A stretch of DNA of 64,000 nt. Source: Hippopus hippopus (lineage: Eukaryota; Mollusca; Bivalvia; Cardiida; Cardiidae). Below are positions 1 to 11,432 of the stretch, one piece after another. The position numbers and the translations under genes are program-made. Where the stretch lies: NCBI GenBank assembly GCA_946811185.2, contig OX328099.1:22533859-22597858 (forward strand), read 5' to 3'. Each line of letters begins with the position of its first letter. Position 1 is the stretch's first letter. Under the pieces are notes generated by a model. That model did no database searches. It saw only the letters and a program-made list of their open reading frames with translations, and was not told the DNA's origin.

Positions 1-82
1 TTTTCTCTTGTTTCCATAATGTTTTCAAAAGCCTTCCTGTCAGGTACGTTAAAAGTCAGGATTGTGTGGCGAAGGGTTTAAC
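1..82 (+). mobile_element. Right end of a family A MITE cut by the window start
   Basis: CCATAATGTTTTCAAAAGCC followed by TTGTGTGGCGAAGGGTTTAA. Confidence 0.72.
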
Positions 83-435
83 ACTAGGCCACTGAGACAG
101 TGATAAATAAGTAAGCTGATCATTGTAATAACATGCCAAAAATGGTATTGTAACTGTTAAAAATTACACCCTTGACCCCTTCTGCAGACACTGTTTGTGT
201 GCATGTCAATTTAATTACACAGTTGTGACAATGGAGTTGAGATTAGACGGAGAAATCACTGAAAAAAAAAAATGGATTCTTTTTCTCATCTCAATTTGCA
301 AGCCGAAAATTTTGGCTTCAAGCTACATTGCGAGGGCAAAAAAAGATGATTTACAGTAATTTTCGGTAACAAACGAGTTCAGAAAAGTGGACTAATACAG
401 CAAAATCTATTGTATATTTCGGTAACAAATTAAGG

Positions 436-1607
436 TTATGGTGGCATATTTCTGCCACGAGATACCTTCAGTCTGAAGGCTTGCCCAGATCTTATTTTTG
501 TGATTGGGTCTCCGCACCAATCACAAAAATAACATCGGAGCAACCCTTTAGACCTGAAGGTAACGACGTAACTATAGCGATAGTTTAAGAGAACTATGGC
601 GATGAAACAAACTGTTCTGGAAATATTATCTAGCTAATAAAAACTTTCACAATAAAATTATCGCGGTAATTCCCAATATCACGATCTTTTTACGTCCGTG
701 CCAACAACTGACATTCACGGTATCTATAATTAGATACGGTTTCGGAACTTCTTCGTCTCCAACCTTATTCATTATCCTTTTCCCTGAATGGTTTTACAGT
801 TGTTCGTAAGAGGTATTTCGACTCGTCTTTTGTGTTAAACAGACTTCAGTTCATTTCATGTGTGGTCAAAATTTACCAATTAAGCTACTATGAGAACCAT
901 TCTTCAATTATTTCCCTTGATTCCTCTCCAGTACTACATTGGTCCTGTTAAGGGGATTATTTGGTTTTTATCCTTGACTTTCTTGAACTACACAGCCATG
1001 TTCTTGAGATATTATCTCGATTAAATTTTGTTAGATTAGTTTGCAAATCGATATATGCATTTTTTCTGATAATTGTGAACAGAATTTGATTTCAAACTTC
1101 AAGAGGACAGTACACATGTGTATCATAAATCATATTACATTTATCACATTTTCTCCAAGAGAATCAAGGATAAAAACAAAGAAATACAGGTAAAAGGACC
1201 AGTCTGTTATTTGGCTACCATTGGTCATATTATCTGTCAAGGGAGATAATTTAACTAACAGGAATGGTCCCCTCTGTAAACAATTCAAACTTTAACTTAT
1301 ATACTGTCATCTTGTAAAGTAAAAAACTGCTGAGTTTATCCAAATGGTGAGTTTTCTATTTATATATATTGAGAAAAGGTTAGACTATCTCAATACTTTT
1401 ATCTCGAATTTCAGCTTCGTGCACGAATGAGAAATATTAAATATTAAATGATCAATGTAAAATTTTCTCTATAACAGAGTTTATCGAAATAATTTTTTCA
1501 GAAAACTTTTCACTATCTAGATAAAAATTTCCAGGAAACTTTGATTTATCTCTAAAATGATCATGATAGTTATCTCGTATCTCGTGGCATAGAATGCCAC
1601 CATACAA
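436..1607. mobile_element. TIR-bounded DNA element
   Basis: The left end (from 437) reads TATGGTGGCATA then TGCCACGAGATA; the right end (1571-1605) is its inverted copy, TATCTCGTGGCA then TGCCACCATA. AAGG lies outside both ends and may be a target duplication. No transposase is visible, so it is non-autonomous. It contains its own palindrome at 461-565. Confidence 0.6.
461..565. repeat. Palindrome inside the 436-1607 element
   Basis: The arms share TACCTTCAG and ATTTTTGTGATTGG with their inverted copies CCAATCACAAAAAT and CTGAAGGTA around a short centre. Confidence 0.7.
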
Positions 1608-1609
1608 GG

Positions 1610-3680
1610 TAGATCTAATTGTAATTACTCAGTATTGTTTGCACCATGACTTTTTTTCACACAATTTAGATCTACATGTCTTCTATTTGTTAATTATTTA
1701 ACTCGTACGTTTCTAAGCACACAGGCTAGTTATCAGCCGCATAGCTAGCTAGTTATACTGAAGGTAGACTATTATCTGAAGTGCGAAGTGCCGAGAGGGC
1801 CAGGAGAATTTCCAAGGAGGGTCTGAAGGACCTTCCCGAGGAAATTTTTAATTGTAGAAGCTATTTGGTGGCTTCAGTTGACGCTGTTTTGGTACAATTG
1901 TTTCGCTTTTCTTTCTTTTTTCTTTCAAGGTGTACGCAAGTTCTGCGATTTTACGTACAGGCAGGTACCCCCCTAGTAGTAATATTGGTGAAACTAGGGA
2001 CCGTATATATATATGCGTACAGCTGATAAATTTATGATTCCTGATAAAACTGGTTTCTACCTTTGAGGACGAGATCTATAGTAGGTTTTATTCGAGCGAG
2101 ATACAAATTGAAGCTAGGTGGGTAGATCTAGATCTGAAACTATTATGTCTGCAATTTTTTTCACCTTTTTTTTTTTAATCTGAATGTTTTCTTTTGGTGC
2201 AGAATTATAGAATTTGATGAAAATGTGTATTTTAATTTGCTTAGGTGAGCGATTCAGGCTTTAGTGATCCTCTTTTGTAGGTTGAACCTCCTGCGTGACC
2301 GTGACCTCAACGACCTCTGACAACTACATCTATTATTAGATTTTGCCCCTTCGGCTAGAAATGAAAAAAAGTGCTGTTACAAAACTTTCAATTGCTGAAG
2401 AGCTGTTGTAGAATAATTTGTGTGCGTGTTCTTTAACGACCGACAAGTCATGAAAGTCTATATCTATTTGTGTTTTCAAGCATTATTTAATCTTGAACAA
2501 TGCGAATGTTGCAAAGAGTTACACAAACTATAATTGGTTCCCGAGGTGTTGACCCAGTAACCACACTTCATCTTACAATTTGCTCAGTGTCGCGGGTAAC
2601 CAGTTAATATGATAAACAAATATCACGTGACCACTGAAATCCAGCTGAAACTGGTGGCTATCAACTGAACTCGTAAGTAAAATTTCTCTTTGCAACCAAA
2701 ATTATGCGATTTCTGATGGTATTTTTCGCTGTTGTAATTACAAACCACTCCTAAGTGAAGGCCAGAAACTCATCGTGCAAAGTCTGTTAGTGCAGAGAAT
2801 AATCTACAGCGCAATAGTTCGTTTTGACCTCGAAAATGGACAGACAGTCGGTTTAAGTTGATAAGCACAGCTGTATCTTTGCGACAAGGGAACTTAACTA
2901 TTTGTTAACACTTGGTAACAGACGATTAATTCTTTATCCAAATCGGAAGCATTTGTAGACGATAAATTGAATGATATTTAAATGATAGAACTGGTCTTTG
3001 ATAGGTAGATCATTATGGTAGGAAAAAGAGAAAATGCTGGTTTTCAACATCTCCCCGTAGTACAGATAACTGTCCCCAAAGGCAATGTTACTTTTTGACT
3101 GGTCGCTTCTGGGTACAGAGACGATCAAGACAAAATCAGTTGAAAGCTCCGCACAGATTTTGTGCGCAAGTTTGAACTCTCATAATTTCGCAAATAGAGC
3201 ACACATACCTGTTGCTTGCATATTTAATAACCCTTCGTTTGAAATACAAATATTTTCAATTTTTCAAACACTGAACATAGAGAAAACCATGCATTTCATC
3301 TGTTACTGAGTTGTTTACGTTCCCGAAAACAGACGAAATGGCCGCCATGCACGATAAATTTCGTCTGTGTTTTTTTTTGAGATTTACATGTTATAAACGA
3401 CTTCTGCAGGCTCAGTATGTAATGAAAGGTTTATCAATTTGTCTTTGGTCATGTTTGTTACTAAAAGTCAGTTGCATTTCGCTGCAATACAGATTAAACC
3501 GACAAAACAGAAAGTCAGTACAGCGCTGTATCTTTGCTACCTGAAAATTTACAATGGACTTGAGACGGTACCGTGCACAATAAATGTCCAAATATGAAAA
3601 AGATCACCGTATCGTCTCATTATTGAGACTACCCCCCCCCCCCAGCGTTTTCAAAAAGCAGTTTTTGTACTTCCCACCAC
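1610..3680. other. No gene recognised; one family A fragment
   Basis: Possible 5' flank of the MARCH gene. Only a degraded family A piece at about 2938-3062 was identified. No first exon could be supported. Confidence 0.4.
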
Positions 3681-3698
3681 GTGTTTATAAGGGAATTG

Positions 3699-3966
3699 GC
3701 CCGCCCGGGTGGCTCAGTGGTGAGCGTGTCGGACTCATGACCTGGTGGTTGTGGGTTCGATACCCGGTTGAGGCGAACTTTCTTTCCGGCGTATTTTCGC
3801 CTCTCACCTCTGCTGAAGCATGTGAGAAAAGTAGTCGGTGGCTTTGGAAAGAAAGTTGTGTTAGTACTGGTGTGAGAAAGCCAGGAAACACATGTGCGTC
3901 ACCGACCGCCATGATATGACCTTAGCTGTTAAAGTGGCGTTAAAGCCCAATACAACCAACCAACCA
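3699..3966 (+). mobile_element. tRNA-derived SINE with perfect 12-bp target duplication
   Basis: The 5' head has Pol III box A (TGGCTCAGTGG, 3710-3720) and box B (GGTTCGATACC, 3754-3764) with a CAT anticodon-like loop. A unique body follows, ending in a short ACCA-type tail (AACCAACCAACCA). It is flanked by identical copies of ATAAGGGAATTG at 3687-3698 and 3967-3978. The intact boxes and perfect duplication suggest a recent insertion. Confidence 0.9.
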
Positions 3967-4289
3967 ATAAGGGAATTGTTTGGTAAGGGTTTATTTCTGT
4001 ACTTTCTGTACCAAAATTTTAGGTAGGATCAAACTGTAGTCAAGTGACCAAGATGATGCCTTCAAAATGGTAGTTACCAGCATGCCATTTTCTTCGTTTT
4101 TCTGCGATATTTTCAAAAGGCTTTTCCCTCAACGATGTTAAATAGATTGGACCTAAAAAAAAAATAGTTTGTTTAGGGTAACGTCTCCAAAAATGTTAGG
4201 TAGGGTAGGGACGAATTTTTTTTTTAAATTTTTTTTTTAACCCCCCCATAAAGCATTTTGAAAGAGCTTGAACTGTCAACCACATGAAA

Positions 4290-4805
4290 AAATGTAGACT
4301 TGTCCAAACCTAAAGCATTTGTAGACAACAAATTTAATATGGATCAAATGGTGGTATTTGCTTTTGAAAATGGAAAAAACCTTGAGGAAAAATGAGAAAA
4401 TGGTGGCTACCAGCTCTGAGTCCTTTTCTCATTATGTGTTCAAAAGACCTCCAGTCTGTCACTAACTTTCTGATTCATGTGTGGTAAATGGTCAAATTCT
4501 ATCTACACTATACTTCTATATTTGCATCTTTTTTTCTCCCATTGAATGCTGTCCACTTTTGTTTAACTCTTTTCTGAATTGAAATATTTTAGACTTGTCC
4601 AAATTAAAAGTATTTGCAGACGACAAAGCAAATGTGACTCACAAATTGAAATTTGTTTTGGGAAGGGTAGAAAACATTATGGGAAACAAAGAAAATGTTG
4701 ATTTATAGCATTTTCTTCTTTTCCCACAATTTTCCCACGATGTTTTCAAAAGTTTTTTTTAAAGGATTGTTAAAACTGTGGATTGTGTAGTAAAGAGCTA
4801 AAACT
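4290..4805 (+). mobile_element. Two degraded family A MITEs
   Basis: 4290-4490 has GACTTGTCCAAACC and GTGTGGTAAATGG; 4562-4800 starts TTAACTCTTTTCTG and ends GTAGTAAAGAGCTAA. Confidence 0.6.
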
Positions 4806-5349
4806 GCTTAAAAAGTGAAAAACATTTATTTGCAAGTTTCTAAATAAACTGAATAAATACTAGAATGTTTCGTTTGTTTTTATGTTTAATACCCTCCCCC
4901 TCCAGAACACTTTAGAGGACTATATAACATACTGATTTAAAGTAAACATTTTATCTGTAGAAAAGTTGGGTTTAAAAAGGATGTGCAGGTTTTTTTTTTT
5001 ATCTAGAACACATATTCTTGACACAACTTTAAAATTACAAGTATCCACTTTTGTTGTCTTTCAGAGTTATTAAGTGAAACAAGAGTGCCGTAATCACAAT
5101 ATACGCTGCCACATGGCTGCTATTTCATGCAGCTAGCTTTAGAGACTAAAGTGTTGGAATTTCTAGCACCTGCCTGGGTTGCTCAATGGATATATTGTGC
5201 TACTTGCAATCTAAAAGGTTTACGGGTGAACTGATGGATGGACAGACGGACGCACAACGGACTCATTGGTCATTGGCTTTGATTAAGCAATAAAAATATT
5301 AAGTTTCATGAAATTATGTCCAGTAGTTGGAGATACATTGATGAAAAAT

Positions 5350-5945
5350 TAAATTTGACATGAAGCCCCCCATTTTCCATGACACAGCAATAAATTCCAA
5401 AACCCTGACAATATGCGCTAGGTCACATGATCTGTGAAAATTTCATCCAAATCTGTTGAGATATGTCCAGTAATTCAAGAGATATTGGTGAAAAATGAAA
5501 TATAACATGAAGACCCCTTTTTCCACGATGCAACTATAAATCGCAAAACCTTGACAATCTGCGCTAGGTCACGTGATGAGAGAAACAGTCTATGAAATTT
5601 TATCCAAATCGGTCAAGAAATGTGGGAGGAGTTGCGTTCACAAGAAATGGACGTACTTAAGGACAGACGCAGTTTAAATTTGACATGAAGCCCCCTTTTC
5701 CCATGACACAGCAATAAATTTCAAAACCCTGACAATATGCGCTAGGTCACATGATCTGTGAAAATTTCATCCAAACCCGTTGAGATATGCCCAGTATTAA
5801 TGAAATATAACATGAAGCCCCCTTTTTCCATGACGCAGCTATGAATTGCAAAACCTTGACAATATGCACTAGGTCACATGATGAGAAACATTTTGTGAAA
5901 ATTTTATCCAAATCCGTCAAGAAATGTGGGAGGAGTGCTGCTGCT
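5350..5945. repeat. Imperfect tandem block with CATGAAGCCCCC units
   Basis: Four units start near 5362, 5503, 5680 and 5810 with ATGAAGNCCCC, then TTTTCCATGACACAGC and GCTAGGTCACATGAT. The same AAGCCCCCTTTTTCCATGACA motif recurs at 20150-20310 and 28660-28870, so it is a dispersed family. Confidence 0.65.
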
Positions 5946-7323
5946 CCTCAATTTCATATAGATCAGACACATTTTACCTGGAAACTAAAGTGGCATCACT
6001 TGCTGGAAGTGTAGGAGAGATTAGAAAGCCTTGGAAAATTTTGGCATAGCGGCTCCTAGCTTAGGCAGTTTCATGTTTTTCTCTGAGACCAGGTAGGGTA
6101 ATTTAAGCTGAGTGAAAAGGGGGGCGGGGGCGGGTAGAGTGAGAACAAGGCAAGTTTGGGTAGATTTATATTTTCCAAAAGAAATCATTGTTGCCTCGTT
6201 GTGACAAAGATAGAAAAAAAATATGAAAATACCTGTTTAATAAGAAGACCTATCGACGCTTGATACAAATCTAAACTTCTATCGTTGCCGTCGTCTAGTT
6301 TAGTCCACAGTCCGACCTGTCAGATAAGTTGCAAGAGAAACCTCCATTAACATTTTTCAAACGTTATACCTATATTGAACACCTTAATTATTCGTAGTTT
6401 TGGAGCATGCTAGCACTTTTGCCGAATGATATTTAACAGAACTTGTTCAGTCTGAAATCTAGCAAACCGAAAGTAGTGACAATGCACTACAGAACCGGAA
6501 ATGCTGTGATCACGACAGAGATGACGGGATCCTGTCTATATTTTACGCGAAGAAAAGGGAAAATCACACGTAAAAGTTCGTTGCACAGTCTGTACTGAAC
6601 CGCAGTATGTTGGGCTTGATTCGTTGTAGAAGATAAAACTGGTACCTGTTTGTCTTTCAGAACCGTGCGATAGGATACGAACGTTCGATAAACAGAAGTT
6701 TCTGTGTGGAGTTAGCGAAAAAGCCCGATCTCTCCACTTGCCTGTATGTATTTTTAGAAATGGAAAACCCACGTTATTTGTGTTTAAGGTCTGTTCAATA
6801 TACTCCGATACACGGTAGCTTTTGTACAGGCGTAGGAGTTTCCATGCATAATTATGTATGTAGTAGTACATGATTGTAGACCTATAATATAATGCGCAAT
6901 ATTTGCCGAAACAGGCGTTCTGTGAAACAGTGAAATAAAAAGCTGATTTTTTTTTATTGGAAGACCAAAAAAAATAGGGTAGGGGCAAAATCTCCAGGTA
7001 GGGTCGGGTTACCCGAAACAAACTATTTTTTTTATTACGCCTTGTGTATCTAAGGGTTTACAGGATTTTGTCCCTTTCCCATAATATTCCAGAAACCTTT
7101 TTTTTTCCCTTCAGTTTGTTAATTGTTTATCAGACAACAAAACTTAAGTTCTCCAAAGTAAAAGTATATGCAGACAACAAAATCGATAAAGTTCCGGAAT
7201 ATGGATTTGTTTTTGGAAGGATAGAAAACATTGTTATAATAGAAGAGAATGCAGTTAGTTTTCAGACTGGAATCGCTGATCCCAAGTATTGAATGTGAAG
7301 ATTTACTCCTCAGATGTAATGTT

Positions 7324-8035
7324 TTAACCTTTTTCCAGACAACACAAATTAAGACTTGTCCAAATGGAAAGCATTTGCAGACAAGAAAATAAGGCTCATT
7401 CAGTGAGATCTGTCTCTGGAAGGGTAGAAATCATTTTGGAAAAAGGAGAAAATGCTGGGTAACTTCTCCTTTCCCCATGGTGTTTTAAAAAAGGCCTCTT
7501 TCTCAGGGTTGTTAAAACATGGAATTTTGTGGTAAAGGTGCAACTATTCTGCCCGTTTGTCTCATACCAAATGTCAAAATTTTAGACTAATGCTTTTGCA
7601 GTTTGTGATTGGAATGGAATTGTATGGTAAAGTTAGATTAAAAGGCAAAATGCAGCATGAAGAATCTGCAGAACATGTTGTATGGTAAAGTTAGATTAAA
7701 AGGCAAAATGCAGTATGAAGAATCTGCAGAACATGTAGGTTGAAACTTCTTTGTTGCTACCGTTTGGCTTATTTTGTTTTGGATTTTTGTACAAGTAATG
7801 TGTTCAAAAGCTTTCTATTTTAGGGTGTTTAGACCGTGGGATTATTTGGTAAGGGGTTTAACCCTTTAATGCATATTGCAGACTTTTATTAAATCTTTGG
7901 TAACCAGCGTTTTGTCCTTTTCCCAGAACATTATTTTTACCCTTCTATAAATTTCAAATTTGAAGCCCATTTAATTTGTCATCTGCTAATGCTTTGAATT
8001 AGGACAAGCCCAAAATTTTGTCATGTGGTAAATTA
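7324..8035. mobile_element. Family A MITEs before the MARCH start exon
   Basis: 7324-7540 (+) starts TTAACCTTTTTCCAGACAAC; 7858-8035 (-) starts TTTAACCCTTTAATGC and ends CATGTGGTAAATTAG 35 bases before the acceptor at 8070. Confidence 0.6.
7620..7735 (+). repeat. Recent 58-bp tandem duplication
   Basis: Copies 7620-7677 and 7678-7735 differ at one base (C/T in GCAGYATGAAG). Confidence 0.9.
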
Positions 8036-8070
8036 GAGATAAATTTTTATTTCCTTGTTTTGTCTTTCAG

Positions 8071-8658
8071 CATGTTAGCTTAAACCATCATACAACGGCA
8101 ATGGATTCTCAAACAGAACAGCTGCAACATCTGCATGCAGAATGTGATTGTAAAATGCTTGACGAGTCACATGACCATACCAAGGAACCCCGTCCACCTG
8201 ATACAGAAGAATCGGAAGAGGAGACCGATTCTATTATGATAGATTCAAATCTTAAGTTGCCTGTTACTGTGATAGTGCCAAGATTCATGGGGATGTCTCC
8301 TCAACAGGATATAGCGGGTTTGGGTAACTCACTAGGGAGCCTAAGTCTCCCTCCTCAACAATACCATCCATTCAGGAACCAAGATCTTGTCTGGCTCGGG
8401 AGTTCCCTTGGAACAATGCACAAAGTGCCTGTTGATATTGTCCGAACCTCACATCAGGTACCAATTAGAACACAGAGTGTTCTATCAAAGGACATGTTAT
8501 CTAGTTCGAGATTGGGTTCCCAGACTGTGTCAGAATGTGGGACGGATATGTTTACGATATGCAGGATTTGTCAGATGCCCGGGGATGAAAAAGAGCCTCT
8601 TATCTCACCGTGTCGGTGTTCAGGATCTTTACGATATATCCACTTCTCATGTCTCAAG
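8071..8658 (+). CDS. MARCH ligase exon with start codon and first half of RINGv
   Basis: The acceptor tgtctttcag ends at 8070 and the donor is AAG|gtgagt at 8659. Thirty bases precede the ATG at 8101 with no in-frame stop, so they are either 5' UTR or coding from an upstream exon. The exon carries six of the eight zinc ligands (CRIC, CRC, H and C of HFSC). It is the coding start if the upstream exon is non-coding, which I consider the more likely case. Confidence 0.87.
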
Positions 8659-10420
8659 GTGAGTTGTTGACATCAGGTCACTTTTTGACAGTTTCTCTGC
8701 TCTTCTAATCACCGGCTCTTTGATTGTATTATCTATATATGTAAAATATATAATGCCAGGTCAAATTATGAACTGTTTAGATACTGCGATTTTGATAGTG
8801 TTTTGTCTGAAAATCTTTGTAAATTTTACACTAATAGACAATACAAGATCAGACTTATTGCATACTCTGTGCTAGTCTGATCTTGATCTACAATTTTAGC
8901 TAAAAGTAGCTTAATCAGGGTTCAGTTCTGTGCTTTAACACTTAACCACACAATCCCTGCTTTTAAAGACCCTAAGGGAGAAGCCCATTGAAAACATTGT
9001 GGGAAAAGGAGAAATTGCTGGTAACCAGCATTTTCTCCTTTTCTCACAATGTTTTCTACCCTTTGAACGACAAACTTTCTGTTTGAAGTAAAGTCTAATT
9101 GGTCATCTGCCAATACTTTGAATTTGGACAAGGTTAACATTTTGTGGTCTGGTAAAGGGATAAATACCCTGCGGAAGAAGGCTTTTGAAGACATAGTAGA
9201 AAAGGTAGGAAATATCAGTAACCTTTTCTTATGAAAAGCCACAATGTTTTCAGAGGTATTTTTTCTCAGGGTTTTTGAGATTGTTTAGTAATCAACTTTC
9301 GCTTTCAGAAATGGATTAGAATCTCACAACGTAGGGGAAAGAAGACAGGCAACCCAAAGTGTGAACTTTGTCACTATCAGTTTAACAGACACAAGAGATT
9401 TAAGGTGTGTAAAACTTTTTTTTTATACTGCTGAATATCATGGCTGTGAACGAAAAAAAGAAGAAAATCAAGCTTCGAACAAAATTGATTATCATTTGGT
9501 TGTCTTTTTTCAGGATTTTTGCAGTCTGTTGAATTAATAGGAGGATTCATTTCAGATTTTGACTGAAGTTGGCCCTTTGTCCTTTAGTATTAAATTTTGA
9601 AGTGTGCCAGTGGAATAAGAAGGGGGCCAACTCTATCAAGGAAGTGAACTTTCAAATAAGTTTCAACTTAACTGTACATTTGATACCATGGATAAATGAA
9701 ACTCTTAGACCAATATTGAAATTAATGTATCAATTCATGTTAGAAGTACAATATAAAAGTGCTATTAATGTAGGATATTAAAAAAAGGTACATAGAGGTA
9801 AGCCCATGTACCACTGCCCTGTTTGAATGATCCTAAAGATGAAAACTAAAATGGAAAACATGGAAAAGGAGAGAATGCTGGTAACAGCACCTTCTCTTTT
9901 CCTATATTTACCACCCGTTCATTTCCAAATTTCAGCATTTAAGCCATAGTTATTTTGTCGACTGCAGATGCTTTCTGAAATTTTCTTGTCTGATAAGGAT
10001 TTGAAAAAGGTGTTTGCATTTCAGTCATGATTTTGTTAATATTTACAGTTCAGCCAATGGAGATGGCCTCGTGTGAGACGCCGTGATAAGTGTCTACATA
10101 TAGTGTTTCTCCTCAACTTGCTCATCATGGTTGGATGTGCAATCGCCACGGTTATGTGCTTCCTCTCAGACAGAGGGAATGCCGTCAAGTTTCCGAAAGA
10201 AAAAGTCAAGTTAACCACCGAGGAAGTAATCACGCTCACATGTGGCGTCATGTTCTTTGTGGCATTCTTTGTAGCCATGACTGTTGAGATTAAAGCTAGG
10301 CACACACTCTATAAACTGTTCCTGAGATTCATTACACACAACACTGAATGGACAGTGGAACCTTATGACCCTGCTAAGGACCCGTTGTTCAGAAAGAAGG
10401 CATTTTCAAGCACCGTGTAA
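8101..10420 (+). CDS. MARCH-type (RING-CH) membrane E3 ubiquitin ligase, three coding exons
   Basis: Join 8101-8658, 9309-9404, 10049-10420 gives 341 aa; all introns are phase 0 with GT-AG ends. Seen: a variant RING (RINGv, C4HC3) with C154, C157, C171, C173, H181, C184, C204 and C207, spaced as in the MARCH family, then two hydrophobic helices at about 234-257 and 278-297 separated by a short basic loop, and a C-terminal tail of about 44 residues. The N-terminal 150 residues are polar and acidic with no known domain. Known: MARCH proteins are two-pass membrane E3 ligases that ubiquitinate and down-regulate membrane proteins in the endosomal and secretory system. The layout (N-terminal RINGv, then two TM helices) fits the MARCH1/8 or MARCH2/3 type, but the sequence after the RING is not close enough to one vertebrate paralogue for me to name it. 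The frame is open upstream of ATG 8101 back to the acceptor at 8070, so an earlier exon could add residues. Confidence 0.9.
8835..8900. repeat. Family B palindrome fragment
   Basis: AAGATCAGACTTATTGCAT faces CTAGTCTGATCTTGATCTAC. In the first MARCH intron. Confidence 0.6.
8935..9162 (-). mobile_element. Family A MITE in MARCH intron 1
   Basis: It starts TTAACACTTAACCACACAAT and ends CTGGTAAAGGGATAA, with hairpin core at 8995-9060. Orientation '-' here means the CACACAAT end comes first. A second, broken copy follows to about 9300. Confidence 0.7.
9309..9404 (+). CDS. MARCH ligase exon 2, last two RINGv cysteines
   Basis: This exon has 32 codons between acceptor ctttcag and donor gtgtgt. It encodes the tryptophan that follows the HxxC pair in most MARCH proteins (KKWI) and the closing CELC. 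The spacing from C184 to C204 is 19 residues, within the family range but longer than in MARCH8, because of a basic insert (RRGKKTG). Confidence 0.9.
9795..9995 (-). mobile_element. Degraded family A MITE in MARCH intron 2
   Basis: The core GGAAAAGGAGAGAATGCTGG and the GTCGACTGCAGATGCTTTC tail remain; both ends are eroded. Confidence 0.5.
10049..10420 (+). CDS. MARCH ligase exon 3, two transmembrane helices and stop
   Basis: The acceptor is atttacag at 10048 and the stop is TAA at 10418-10420. The exon encodes a basic juxtamembrane stretch (RVRRRDK), the two TM helices and a cytosolic tail ending FSSTV. A final S-T-V can be a class I PDZ ligand; MARCH2/3 also end in PDZ-binding motifs, so this may be functional (inference). 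Confidence 0.9.
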   Translation, partial: FSQWRWPRVRRRDKCLHIVFLLNLLIMVGCAIATVMCFLSDRGNAVKFPKEKVKLTTEEVITLTCGVMFFVAFFVAMTVEIKARHTLYKLFLRFITHNTEWTVEPYDPAKDPLFRKKAFSSTV

Positions 10421-10439
10421 GTTGTTCAAGGTGCCAAGA

Positions 10440-10700
10440 GATTACAATGGATTCACAGAACAATACCACATTTTTACATCATTAAGGATGACAGCTTTTG
10501 AAAATATGTTTGAATATGAAAAGGAGAAAATGCTAGTAACCAGCATTTTCTCCATTTTCCATAATGTTTTCTTCCCTGTTTTAGTTTTTTTCACGGGTAA
10601 AGACGAATAGAGTCACTTGAATTTATTGAATTTGTCATCTAAATTGCTTTCAATATGAACAAGTTGTAAGAATTATGTCATCTGGTAAGCAAGTTTGGGT
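10440..10700 (-). mobile_element. Family A MITE just after the MARCH stop codon
   Basis: The core is at 10515-10565 (GGAGAAAATGCTAGTAACCA); the right end is CATCTGGTAAGCAAG. It begins about 20 bp past the stop, so it probably lies in the 3' UTR. Confidence 0.6.
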
Positions 10701-10876
10701 TTATTCTTGATCATCTCTTGTTCACAGGGGAAACTTTACACTGCCCACACATCTTTGCAGAGGGGTGAACAATTAAAAAAAAACACTTCCCCTTTTTAGC
10801 TATCTCTTGGGACGCCAATCTGTTTTCTGAATTATGTCCAATTCTTTATCAGGTTCTTTTGTCTGTTTTTGTCTGG

Positions 10877-11071
10877 TCTTTACCACGCAATCCCGACTTT
10901 TAATGTTCTTGAGAAAGAGGACTTTTGAAAACACTGGTTAACAGCATTTTCTCCTTTTCTCACAATGTTTTCTACTCTATTATTTCACATTATGAGCCAC
11001 ATTCAATTTGTGGTCTGTAAATACTTTGAATTTAGACAAGTCTAGAATTTTGTTGTGTGGTAAAGAGTTAA
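10877..11071 (-). mobile_element. Family A MITE, shares TTAA with next copy
   Basis: It starts TTTACCACGCAATCCCGAC and ends GGTAAAGAGTTAA. The final TTAA (11068-11071) is also the first TTAA of the next element. Confidence 0.75.
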
Positions 11072-11284
11072 CTCTTCACTGATTGACAAAATGTTAGACT
11101 GGTTCAAATGGAAAGCATTTGCCGACAACATATGAAACATGACTCAAAAACTGAAATTTTGCTGATAGATGAGTTGAGAACACAGAGAAAATAATGGTTA
11201 CCAGCATTTCCTCCTTTTCCCTCGTTTTCAAAAGTCATCTCTCACAGGGTTGTTAAAACTCGGGATTTTGTGATAAAGGGTTAA
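11068..11284 (+). mobile_element. Family A MITE, inverted neighbour of the previous copy
   Basis: It starts TTAACTCTTCACTG and ends TGATAAAGGGTTAA. Its orientation is opposite to 10877-11071, so the two form a large inverted pair. Confidence 0.72.
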
Positions 11285-11305
11285 TGGACATAAATGATCA
11301 ACTCA

Positions 11306-11432
11306 TTAACTCTAAGAACACCAATTACACACGACAGACATTTTCATTCTAGAATCAGACTGCATCCTTAATGTAGTCTGATCATGATCTACACTGGCTG
11401 CAAAGAGAAGAAAAAGGCTCGTTTAGAGTTAA
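11306..11432. mobile_element. Family B MITE, compact copy
   Basis: It is bounded by TTAACTCTAAGAAC and GTTTAGAGTTAA. The core AATCAGACTGCATCC faces GTAGTCTGATCATGATC. At 127 bp it shows the whole layout of family B: TTAA ends and central palindrome. Confidence 0.75.

Larger units (their letters stand above)
4155..7035. mobile_element. Possible large TIR element
   Basis: AATAGTTTGTTTAGGGTAAC at 4163-4182 is repeated inverted (19 of 20) at 7009-7028, and the next 60 bases inward are also related (TAGGTAGGGTAGGG-like). The interior holds two family A MITEs and the tandem block at 5350-5940. No transposase reading frame was recognised. Confidence 0.45.

Noticed and set aside
1781..2026. Possible coding exon beginning MRSAERARRISKEG
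   Set aside because: No splice signal or conserved block supports it; the tail is low-complexity translation.
3699..3775. tRNA gene
   Set aside because: Boxes A and B are good, but the acceptor and anticodon stems do not pair and the unit continues into a SINE body with a target duplication.
6536..7021. 161-codon open frame on the minus strand
   Set aside because: Composition looks like translated AT-rich DNA, it overlaps the end of a TIR element, and no motif is recognisable.
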